Origin: Bacillota bacterium
Lineage (GTDB): Bacteria; Bacillota; Sulfobacillia; JAJZYS01; JAJYTV01
Assembly (NCBI GenBank): GCA_021810725.1
Contig: JAJZIE010000089.1
Location: 1 to 8,982 of the forward strand
Length of the DNA: 8,982 bases
Reading direction: 5' to 3'
This document shows, one piece after another, positions 1-5,300 of this stretch. Within the stretch, counting starts at the first letter, position 1; each line of letters opens with the position of its first letter. A model generated the notes under the pieces. That model was not told the DNA's origin. It searched no databases and worked only from the letters and a program-made list of their open reading frames with translations. A program made the position numbers and the translations under genes.

Positions 1-315
1 GAAGTAGTAGGCAATGCCGCCGCGGGTCGTCACGGTCACGACGGTACCCTGAGCGTTCACCTGCACCTGCACATCCGCGGAGGGCAAGCCGTTCCGCTCG
101 GCCGTCGCGAGGGCGACCGATTTCGCGGACGAGGGATCCGCGGGCAACTCCTGTCCGCCGGCCAGCGCCGCCGCGTCGGCCGCGGACTTCAGCTCCTGCG
201 TCTTGATGTAGGCCCGACCGGCGTCAAGGGACAAGGACGCCACCGAGAGCAGGGCAACCGCTGCGAGAGCGAACAGGACCGTGGCCTGACCGCTCTCGGC
301 ATGATGCCTTCGCAC
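1..315 (-). CDS. TadG-like Flp pilus-assembly protein, N-terminal part (cut by left window edge)
   Basis: The first 105 codons of a TadG-like protein are present and the rest lies beyond the left edge. After a short basic N-terminus (MRRHHAESGQ) there is one hydrophobic segment at about residues 11-30. It is followed by LDAGRAYIKTQELKSAADAA (30-49) and then ALAGG, which is the pattern of the TadG/TadE-like N-terminal domain (D-GR-Y---QEL--AADAAALAG). Family members are membrane-anchored pseudopilin-like proteins exposed outside the membrane and needed for Flp/Tad pilus assembly. An in-frame stop at 322-324 (that of the upstream tadE-like gene) forces a start at or after the GTG at 313-315. 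A GGAG 9 nt ahead of this GTG lies inside the last codons of the tadE-like gene, so translation is probably coupled. The family call is good; the exact subfamily cannot be settled without the C-terminus. Confidence 0.8.
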   Translation of the reverse strand, partial: MRRHHAESGQATVLFALAAVALLSVASLSLDAGRAYIKTQELKSAADAAALAGGQELPADPSSAKSVALATAERNGLPSADVQVQVNAQGTVVTVTTRGGIAYYF

Positions 316-321
316 GAGCGA

Positions 322-726
322 TCACTCCATACGCATGACGGACTGGCTGGAAATCTGGAGGGCTCCTCCGAGCAGAGGCGTCAGCAGCGGGATGCTCACG
401 CTGATGCTGTAGCTGCCCTGGACGTCGACATCGGTGCCGCTTTGCCGCTCGGACGGCGACGGCGACACGGTGAGCGTCAAGGACGAGGGGTTCAGGCTGG
501 GCGCCGACGCTTCGACCGTCTGCATGACCGTCGCATCCGACGCGCCCAGGCTGGCGGCGCGAGCCCCCTGCTCCACCGCCTGCTGCAATTGGAGGTAGTC
601 CTGAAGCACGATGCCCACCTGCAGCATGCCAAGAAGCAGGAGGACAAGGACCGGAAGGATCAGGGCAAGCTCCACCGCCGCCTGACCCTTCCGGTCGGAA
701 AGCTGCGCGCGGGTGCGGCCCCGCAC
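322..726 (-). CDS. TadE-like pseudopilin of the Flp/Tad pilus
   Basis: This 134-residue protein has a basic N-terminus and then GQAAVELALILPVLVLLLLG (14-33), continuing as one membrane helix to about residue 40. A helical stretch QLQQAVEQGARAASLG follows at 46-61. This is the TadE signature: a prepilin-peptidase-like G14/Q15 site with Glu at +5 (E19), one helix, and a conserved A-EGAR-A segment. TadE proteins are minor pseudopilins processed by the Tad prepilin peptidase and needed for pilus assembly. The remaining ~70 residues are Ser/Thr-rich and should lie outside the membrane. I chose the GTG at 724-726, 5 nt after the flp stop, because longer versions of this frame run into the flp gene in another frame and lose TadE character. 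There is no well-spaced SD for this GTG, so translation is probably coupled to flp. An ATG at 771-769, inside flp, is the alternative. Confidence 0.82.
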   Translation of the reverse strand: MRGRTRAQLSDRKGQAAVELALILPVLVLLLLGMLQVGIVLQDYLQLQQAVEQGARAASLGASDATVMQTVEASAPSLNPSSLTLTVSPSPSERQSGTDVDVQGSYSISVSIPLLTPLLGGALQISSQSVMRME

Positions 727-730
727 GCCT

Positions 731-910
731 CTAGAGGTGGGTCGTGATGGTGTCGAAGATGTTGCTGATGCCATTGCCGAGCAGTACGACGGCACCGACC
801 ACCACAACAGCAACGAGGGCGATGATCAGGGCATACTCGACCATGCTCTGACCTTCATGGGCGCGCAGGCGGCGCAGGAACGTGGAGAACTGGACAGCAG
901 CCATCATCAT
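731..910 (-). CDS. flp: Flp-type major pilin (prepilin)
   Basis: This 59-residue type IVb (Flp) prepilin starts MMMAAVQFSTFLRRLRAHEG. The prepilin-peptidase site follows at G20/Q21, then QSMVEYALIIALVAVVVVGA (21-40) with Glu at +5 and Tyr at +6, the hallmark of Flp pilins. One hydrophobic helix of about 22 residues and a short tail ending in TITTHL complete it. The mature subunit would be 39 residues, within the usual Flp size. Known Flp pilins polymerise into adhesive bundled pili at the cell surface. Three ATG codons stand in tandem; the first (908-910) is best placed, 6 nt after the AGGAGG of a very strong SD (915-923). The gene is first in a tight set flp-tadE-tadG, led by a strong promoter and a c-di-GMP-I riboswitch. 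It is short enough to be missed by a length-filtered gene caller. Confidence 0.93.
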   Translation of the reverse strand: MMMAAVQFSTFLRRLRAHEGQSMVEYALIIALVAVVVVGAVVLLGNGISNIFDTITTHL

Positions 911-948
911 GATGCCCCTCCTTCCCCCGCCCCGAAAAAGTGATAAGG

Positions 949-970
949 CCTCCCGAAAGCCATCGGGAGG
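949..970 (-). promoter_or_regulatory. Expression-platform hairpin in the flp leader
   Basis: A perfect 8-bp stem (949-956 with 963-970; CCTCCCGA/TCGGGAGG) with a 6-nt loop lies between the riboswitch aptamer and the flp SD. In the minus-strand RNA it is followed by nine mixed bases and then five U (939-935). It is therefore only a weak match to an intrinsic terminator. Its CCUCCC arm (970-965) could also pair with GGGAG at the aptamer edge (984-980) or with GGAGG of the flp SD (921-917). Those alternatives make it the likely switching element. Whether it works on transcription or translation, and with which sign, cannot be decided by eye. Confidence 0.6.
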
Positions 971-979
971 TCAAACCTT

Positions 980-1071
980 CTCCCTTCGGCAACCCGGCGA
1001 TCATAGCCTTTTCGGCCTTAGACCCGTGGCTTTGCGTCCGACCCTTTCGAGCCGTTTGCCATTTCGCGGGG
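980..1071 (-). ncRNA. Class I cyclic-di-GMP riboswitch (GEMM-I) aptamer
   Basis: Read on the minus strand, this segment carries the GEMM-I core in order. GGCAAAC (1059-1053) comes first. The P2 hairpin CGGCUC-GAAA-GGGUCG follows, six pairs including wobbles, capped by a GAAA tetraloop. Next is GGACGCAAAGCC, the most conserved block. P3 has CUAAGG on one side and CUAUGA on the other, closed by a short GAAAA-looped stem. The element ends in GGGUUGCCGA, whose UUGCC pairs back with GGCAA to form P1. CUAAG/UAUG is nearly the canonical 11-nt receptor for a GAAA tetraloop, as used to dock P2 on P3 in this class. Both G residues before CAAA are kept, which predicts c-di-GMP rather than cGAMP as ligand. 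The element begins about 10 nt after the predicted transcription start and ends about 70 nt before the flp ATG. Confidence 0.9.
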
Positions 1072-1080
1072 TATTCAGTA

Positions 1081-1117
1081 TGGATCGACAATATCAGGCA
1101 CAAAACCCTTGTGTCAA
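1081..1117 (-). promoter_or_regulatory. Strong housekeeping-sigma promoter of the flp-tad locus
   Basis: A perfect -35 box TTGACA (1117-1112) is followed, after 18 bp, by TATTGT (1093-1088), four of six to the -10 consensus. The predicted start is near 1081. The RNA would then begin almost directly with the riboswitch aptamer, which supports both calls. The flp leader would be about 170 nt. Confidence 0.75.
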
Positions 1118-1135
1118 TAGGGAAATATTCGTGGC

Positions 1136-1170
1136 GCCCCAAGCGCTTTTTGGGGGTGCACTAGGTGCCC
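1136..1170. promoter_or_regulatory. Inverted repeats upstream of the flp promoter (possible operator)
   Basis: Just upstream of the -35 box lie two adjacent dyads. CCCCAA/TTGGGG (about 1137-1155) has AAGCGCTT within its left arm and loop. GGTGCACTAGGTGCCC (1155-1170) reads as GGGCAC-CTA-GTGC-A-CC on the other strand. Neither has a U-tract for the minus strand, so neither is a good terminator. Their position suits an activator site, but no regulator can be named. Confidence 0.25.
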
Positions 1171-1247
1171 ACTCACCGCCGGATTCGCGCAGGCGCAGGG
1201 AAGCGCAGGCCTACTTCGACCTTCGCCGGCGGCAACGCCGAGAACGA

Positions 1248-1288
1248 AAGGTCGTCCCCGGGAGGTATGACCCCTCTGGGACGACCTT
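1248..1288 (-). terminator. Terminator-like hairpin after the beta-helix gene
   Basis: A perfect 11-bp inverted repeat AAGGTCGTCCC/GGGACGACCTT (1248-1258 with 1278-1288) with a 19-nt loop lies 45 nt past the stop codon of the beta-helix gene. The minus-strand RNA continues CUUUCGUUCU, a broken U-tract. It probably ends or stabilises that transcript and insulates the flp promoter. It could also act on readthrough from the plus strand, but no plus-strand gene is nearby. Confidence 0.55.
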
Positions 1289-1333
1289 CATGGTTGCTGG
1301 ATCTGCCGTGACACGGCCTCTATGGGCGCCCTA

Positions 1334-2320
1334 TCAACGGATTGGCGAGGCGCCGACACCCTGGAGCTTGTTCGGCGTCGGCGCGAAGCCTGTGGTCGAC
1401 ACTCCAACCAAGCTTGCACCGCCGGTGTTCGGGCCATTGTGGCTCGCCCACCAGTTGCCGTGCACGGTGACGTTCGTGGCCTCGCTGTCGAAAATGCCGT
1501 AGCCATCGAAGTCGAAGTTGTTGCCCGTGATTCCGAAACTGTCGTTGCAGCCCGTGGGGGAGGCAGAGATGGATACCGCCGTGTCTCCGGTAGCAAGGTC
1601 GAAGGCGTTGTTGGAGATGGTCCCGTATCCGCCTGGCTGCACGTCGCCGGCGTAGAGGACCTGAACACCTGTGGCGACACCGGTGAACTTGTTCGCGTCG
1701 ATGACGGCATCCGGTCCAATGAAGTTGCCTGAACTGCCATCGACCATGAGCAGCATGCCCGTGCTGAGGTTGTCGAAGGTGTCGTTCTCGACGTCTAGCG
1801 TGGCGGACGAGCCCGCCGCCATCAAAATGCCCCCTGCGGTGGATTGGGCCCCAGGGATCGGCGCAAACCAGTCATTCCTGATCATGACAGTCTGACCATC
1901 GTGAAGGTCCTGGTACCGGATCACCATCCCCCCTTCGCTGAAGTTGGGGGCGAACACGACGTTCTCAATATCGAGCGGCTTCAGGCTTGCGCCGTATGCT
2001 CGTATGAGGACCCTGTTGGGGAGGGCGTTCACGTTGGTGATCACCGTGCTTGGCCCCGACCCTTCGATGCTCACATCGTCCAGGACGACCGGCCCATAGA
2101 ACGTGCCGCTGCCCAGCAGCACGGTATCACCCGGGCTGGCGGCATTCACCGCTTCCGAAAGTGCCATCGCTCCGGTGTACGTGTTACCGTTGACAACCGC
2201 TGTCCCGGGCGGCGCCACCGCCCCCTGTTCCGCCTGAGCTGGGGTGGCGCCCAAAGCGAACGCCATCAGCAGCGGGACCGCCGCGCCCAGCGCGGCCATG
2301 ATGCCTCCAGTCCTCGTCAT
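1334..2320 (-). CDS. Secreted right-handed beta-helix (NosD/pectate-lyase-fold-like) protein
   Basis: This 328-residue protein has a signal peptide at about residues 1-30: MTRTGG, a hydrophobic core LGAAVPLLMAFALGA, then TPAQA before the predicted cut. The mature part is built of short degenerate beta-helix rungs. It opens with GDTVLLGSGTFYGPVVLDDV (64-83), a usual first rung. Later rungs carry N-F/W turns: IENVVF, IRNDWF, VENDTF, IDANKF, ISNNAF, ITGNNF, VHGNWW. The last, GNWWASHNGPN (288-298), is a motif often found near the end of such domains. There is one Cys (258), no C-terminal anchor or sorting signal, and no recognisable catalytic set. A polysaccharide-binding, lyase or adhesin role is possible but unproven. 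The ATG at 2320 keeps a basic residue in the signal peptide; the ATG at 2299 has the better SD (GGAGG, 5 nt) and is a real alternative. The ~54 codons upstream in this frame are Arg-rich and do not look coding. Confidence 0.75.
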   Translation of the reverse strand: MTRTGGIMAALGAAVPLLMAFALGATPAQAEQGAVAPPGTAVVNGNTYTGAMALSEAVNAASPGDTVLLGSGTFYGPVVLDDVSIEGSGPSTVITNVNALPNRVLIRAYGASLKPLDIENVVFAPNFSEGGMVIRYQDLHDGQTVMIRNDWFAPIPGAQSTAGGILMAAGSSATLDVENDTFDNLSTGMLLMVDGSSGNFIGPDAVIDANKFTGVATGVQVLYAGDVQPGGYGTISNNAFDLATGDTAVSISASPTGCNDSFGITGNNFDFDGYGIFDSEATNVTVHGNWWASHNGPNTGGASLVGVSTTGFAPTPNKLQGVGASPIR

Positions 2321-2556
2321 ACGGTACTCATCTCTTCTCTGCAAGGCTGCTGGAGCTTGCGCCACCTTCCCGGAGGAGGCGCAAACCTGCGGGTGGCTTC
2401 GCGCGTTCACCTCCCCGCGTCGCAGACTGCGGCCGGCCCGGAGCCTATCCCGTACGCCCTGACGGCGGCAGAAGCACGTCATCGAGGGGGCACGCCGACC
2501 AGCCGGACTCCCGCTCGTTCCGGCGGGCGGTCAGACGGGTGCAGGTCGTGATGCCA
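2321..2556 (-). promoter_or_regulatory. Long structured 5' leader of the beta-helix gene; no gene seen
   Basis: No convincing coding sequence is seen in this stretch. On the minus-strand RNA it holds GCCGGA/TCCGGC (2502-2507 with 2519-2524) and a small CGCA-GAC-TGCG hairpin (2421-2431). It also holds a long hairpin at 2357-2384: a 7-bp stem UUGCGCC/GGCGCAA, a U-U mismatch, and three inner pairs. The right arm of the long hairpin is part of GGTGGCGCAA. Its GGTGGC can instead pair with GCCACC at 2397-2392, so the two pairings exclude each other. This looks like a regulatory leader. I compared it by memory with c-di-GMP-I, c-di-AMP (ydaO) and cobalamin riboswitches and found no match to their conserved cores. 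Confidence 0.4.
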
Positions 2557-2562
2557 TTTTTT

Positions 2563-2568
2563 ATCATA
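2563..2568 (-). promoter_or_regulatory. Probable -10 box for the beta-helix gene
   Basis: TATGAT on the minus strand matches five of six bases of the -10 consensus and is followed by an A-rich stretch. No -35 box stands 16-18 bp upstream; that place is taken by the palindromic operator at 2571-2601. An activator-dependent promoter would fit. Confidence 0.4.
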
Positions 2569-2570
2569 CT

Positions 2571-2601
2571 ATTTCCACGGAACTGGTGGTTCCATGGAAA
2601 T
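2571..2601. repeat. Twin palindromic operator-like site
   Basis: Two copies of TTCCRTGGAA stand 17 bp apart centre to centre. On the minus strand they are TTCCATGGAA, a perfect palindrome, and TTCCGTGGAA, with a 7-bp spacer. Together they form a 12-bp inverted repeat with one wobble. It begins 23 bp after the aroKB stop and ends 2 bp before the TATGAT box. As RNA it would be a hairpin, but it is followed by A residues, not U, so it is not an intrinsic terminator for the aro operon. A dimeric regulator bound twice over the -35 region is the simplest reading. Confidence 0.45.
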
Positions 2602-2624
2602 TCCAGTGCGCAAACGCTGGCGTC

Positions 2625-4151
2625 TCAGCCGACGGGCGTGCAGGCCAGTGCGGCGAGTTCGCGCATCTCCTCCTCATCGACGCTGACCACCTCGCAACGG
2701 CCGATGCGCAGCGGCACGACGAGGCGATACCCTAGGCTGCCGTGCTTCTTGTCGTGCACGAGGTAGCCCCAGAGGTCCTGGGGATCGCCCTGGTAGTGGG
2801 TGGGCAGATCAAGGCGTCTCAGGAGGGCCAGCACGTCGGCCGCCTGCGCGAAGGCGTAGCGGCGCTCGGCAAGGCGCGCGATCGCCGCGAGCCCGACGGA
2901 CACCGCCCTCCCGTGCGAGAGCCGGTAACCGCTGGCGGCCTCGACGGCGTGGCCCGCGGTGTGGCCGAGGTTGAGCTTGGCGCGCTCGCCGGACTCCCTC
3001 GGGTCCGCGGCCACCACCCGCAACTTGGCCCGGGCCGCGCGCGCCAGGGCGAAGTCGAGGGCGGCGCCGGCCGGAGGACGGCGCCAGGCCGCGCATGCCG
3101 CGAAGAGTTCGGCGTCAAGGCCCACGCCGCACTTCACGACCTCCGCCAGTCCGTCGCGGAACTGGTTCAAGGGCAGGGTGCGCAGGGTGTCGGGATCCAC
3201 AAGCGTCGCGCGGGCTGGGTAGAACGCGCCGACCAGGTTCTTGCCCTCCGGCAGGTTGATGCCGGTCTTTCCGCCCAAGGCCGCGTCCGCCTGTCCCACA
3301 ACGGTCGTCGGCACCAGGATGAGCGGCACGCCGCGCATATAGCTCGCGGCGAGGAAGCCTCCCAGGTCCGTGACGGCACCACCGCCTACGGCCACCACCG
3401 TCTCGTCGCGGGTCATGCCGCGCTCCGCCATACGCCGCAACAGGCCCTCATAGACCCGAAAATCCTTGGCCGCCTCGCCGTCCGGGACGACCTCCATCGT
3501 CGCCCGCCGCTCACCGTAGCGCAGGTTGTCGAGGAGAGCGCGCGCCCAGCCTTCGGCCAGGGGCGGCTGCGTCAGGAGAAGGCTGCCGCCGAAGCCGGAG
3601 AACGAGCCCACGAAACGCCGCGCGCCGCGCCCGAAGTAGACCCCGGTGCCGAGGCGCTCCAGGGCGAGAAACTCAACGATCCGCTCGACCGCTCGCGTCG
3701 GCGCAGATTCGGTCCAGAACCACGCTTCCGCCACCTCCTCATAGAACGGCAGGCGGTCGCGGCGGAGGATCTGCAGCCGATCCGCAGGATTGGGTGCCAG
3801 GACCGGGCGGCCCCTGCCGCCCCGCAGGCGCGACAGCAGTTGCGGATCGCGCGCCGTGAGGCCGAGAACCCGCACGTTGCGGAGTAGCCGCCGATTGTCG
3901 GGCCTCAGCACGGTCCCGCCACCCGTGGAGACCACGCGGTCCCGCCCGGACAGCGCCTCCTTGAGCGTCCTTGTCTCCTCGTCGCGGAATGCGGCCTCGC
4001 CCAGCCGCTCGTAGAGCTCCGCGGCCGGAGCGCCCAGACGTTCCTGCAGCATCTGGTCGGTGTCCAGGAACTGCAGGCCGAGGCGCTCGGCGAGTTCCCG
4101 GCCGATTCTGGTCTTGCCGGCCCCCGGCAGACCGACGAGTGCGACGATCAC
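2625..4151 (-). CDS. aroKB: Bifunctional shikimate kinase / 3-dehydroquinate synthase (AroK-AroB fusion)
   Basis: This 508-residue fusion covers two steps of the shikimate pathway in the cytoplasm. Residues 1 to about 165 are shikimate kinase: Walker A GLPGAGKT (7-14), DTD (30-32), STGGGT (75-80), the lid arginines in GGRGRP (111-116) and RDRLPFYEE (131-139). From about residue 175 the chain is 3-dehydroquinate synthase: GGGAVTDLGGF (256-266), PTT (281-283), GGKTGIN (293-299), KN (304-305), E337/K340, LNLGHTAGHAVE (393-404), H413 and DKK (467-469). E337, H397 and H413 are the expected zinc ligands. All key residues of both enzymes seem present. The start is a GTG overlapping the aroC stop in GTGA, so translation is coupled. 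The reactions are not consecutive (DAHP to dehydroquinate; shikimate to shikimate-3-phosphate), so the fusion more likely serves co-expression than channelling. Such fusions occur in several bacterial groups. Confidence 0.96.
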   Translation of the reverse strand: MIVALVGLPGAGKTRIGRELAERLGLQFLDTDQMLQERLGAPAAELYERLGEAAFRDEETRTLKEALSGRDRVVSTGGGTVLRPDNRRLLRNVRVLGLTARDPQLLSRLRGGRGRPVLAPNPADRLQILRRDRLPFYEEVAEAWFWTESAPTRAVERIVEFLALERLGTGVYFGRGARRFVGSFSGFGGSLLLTQPPLAEGWARALLDNLRYGERRATMEVVPDGEAAKDFRVYEGLLRRMAERGMTRDETVVAVGGGAVTDLGGFLAASYMRGVPLILVPTTVVGQADAALGGKTGINLPEGKNLVGAFYPARATLVDPDTLRTLPLNQFRDGLAEVVKCGVGLDAELFAACAAWRRPPAGAALDFALARAARAKLRVVAADPRESGERAKLNLGHTAGHAVEAASGYRLSHGRAVSVGLAAIARLAERRYAFAQAADVLALLRRLDLPTHYQGDPQDLWGYLVHDKKHGSLGYRLVVPLRIGRCEVVSVDEEEMRELAALACTPVG

Positions 4152-5287
4152 GGGTGGATCCGCCCGAGGTAGTGCCGGTATGCCGCTTCCACGTCCTGGA
4201 GCGCGTCGCCCGAGAACTTCTCCAGGAAGAGCTCGGCCAGCACAAGGGCCATCACGGCTTCGAGCACCACGCCCGCCGCCGGCACGGCGGTGATGTCGGA
4301 GCGCTCCACCTGCGCGAGGAACTCTTCGTGGCTCTCCATGTCCACGGAGCGCAGCGGGCGGTGCAACGAACTCAGTGGTTTCATCGCGGCGCGCACCCAG
4401 ACGGGTTGGCCGTTCGAGATGCCACCCTCGCTTCCGCCTGCGCGGTTGGTCTCCCGCGTGAAACCCAGGCCATCTTGGAAGAAGATCTCGTCGTGCACCT
4501 CGGATCCGGGCCGAGCGGCGCCCCAGTTCGCGGCGCCGATCTCAAGCCCCTTGATCGCCGGGACGGACAGCATCGCCTGCCCGAGGCGGCCGTCCAGCTT
4601 GCGATCCCAGTGCACGTGCGCCCCGAGTCCGACCGGCACGCCGGTCGCCCGCACCTCGATCACGCCGCCCAGGGTGTCGCCCTTGATCCGCGCCTCGTCG
4701 ATGGCGGCCACCATGGCCGCCGACGCCTCGGGGTCGGCGCAGCGGACAGGGGAGCGGTCGATGGCCTCCGGGTCCAGGACTGCGGGCGATGACGCGGTCA
4801 CGTCCCCGAGGGTGACGACGTGCGACACGATCTCGATGTCGAAGTGGCGCAAGAGGGCCTTCGCCATGGCGCCCAGCGCGACGCGCATCGCGGTCTCGCG
4901 CGCCGACGCGCGCTCGAGGATGTCGCGGGCATCGCCCCTGCCATACTTGAGTGCCCCCGCGAGATCGGCATGTCCAGGCCTCGGCCGCGTGAAAGCGGCA
5001 CCCGCCGGGGGCCCCTCGGGGGCCATGCGCTCCCGCCAGCGCTCGAAATCCTTGTTCCGGATCATGACCGCGATCGGCGAACCCAGCGTCTCCCCGAACC
5101 GGACACCGCCGAGCCACTCGATCTCATCCCGCTCGATGCGCATCCGCTGACCGCGTCCGTAGCCCGCCTGTCGGCGCCCGAGCTCGCGGTTCACGTCCTC
5201 CGCGGTGAGGCGCAGCCCTGCCGGCATCCCCTCCAGAACACCGATGAGCGCCGGTCCGTGGGACTCGCCGGCTGTGAGATAGCGCAA
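4148..5287 (-). CDS. aroC: Chorismate synthase
   Basis: This 379-residue enzyme makes chorismate from 5-enolpyruvylshikimate-3-phosphate using reduced FMN as a non-consumed cofactor. It is the last common step to the aromatic amino acids, folates and quinones. Family marks are AGESHGPAL (6-14), RRQAGYGRGQRMRIE (38-52), RPGHADLAGALKYGRGDARD (103-122), ERASARETA (125-133), RETNRAGGSEGGISNG (278-293), MKP (302-304) and RSVDMESHEE (313-322). H10 and H106 are the expected catalytic histidines. The start is the TTG at 5287: it gives the normal N-terminus MRYLTAGESHG and lies 7 nt after AAGGAGG. The 52 codons upstream in frame belong to the end of aroE in another frame. The gene begins 13 nt after the aroE stop and overlaps aroKB by 4 nt. 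Length and motifs are normal. Confidence 0.97.
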   Translation of the reverse strand: MRYLTAGESHGPALIGVLEGMPAGLRLTAEDVNRELGRRQAGYGRGQRMRIERDEIEWLGGVRFGETLGSPIAVMIRNKDFERWRERMAPEGPPAGAAFTRPRPGHADLAGALKYGRGDARDILERASARETAMRVALGAMAKALLRHFDIEIVSHVVTLGDVTASSPAVLDPEAIDRSPVRCADPEASAAMVAAIDEARIKGDTLGGVIEVRATGVPVGLGAHVHWDRKLDGRLGQAMLSVPAIKGLEIGAANWGAARPGSEVHDEIFFQDGLGFTRETNRAGGSEGGISNGQPVWVRAAMKPLSSLHRPLRSVDMESHEEFLAQVERSDITAVPAAGVVLEAVMALVLAELFLEKFSGDALQDVEAAYRHYLGRIHP

Positions 5288-5300
5288 GGCCGATCCTCCT

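Noticed and set aside
727..813. Extension of the tadE-like frame into the flp gene
   Set aside because: This part overlaps flp in another frame and gives Ser/Thr/Pro-rich sequence unlike any TadE N-terminus.
855..1142. A 95-codon minus-strand frame across the flp leader
   Set aside because: It reads through the promoter, the riboswitch and the flp start in another frame. The RNA element explains the conservation-like blocks.
2341..2460. Cobalamin or c-di-AMP (ydaO) riboswitch in the beta-helix leader
   Set aside because: Partial look-alikes (GCCAC, GGGAAGG, GGTGAAC) are present. The diagnostic cores (the B12 box; GACAGCU and GGGUGAAUC of ydaO) are missing.
2321..2482. N-terminal extension of the beta-helix protein to an ATG at 2482
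   Set aside because: The 54 extra residues are Arg- and Cys-rich with no domain character and would bury the clear signal peptide. A structured leader fits better.
2571..2601. Intrinsic terminator for the aro operon
   Set aside because: The stem is good, but the minus-strand RNA continues with A residues rather than U, and its arms are palindromes typical of protein sites.
2742..3887. A 381-codon open frame on the plus strand
   Set aside because: It is antisense to aroKB, rich in Arg, Gly and Ala, and shows no family motif. It is a shadow of GC-rich coding on the other strand.
3971..4792. Long plus-strand open frames opposite aroC and aroKB
   Set aside because: The aroC and aroKB frames show complete, ordered family motifs. 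The antisense products are low-complexity and run across the gene junction.
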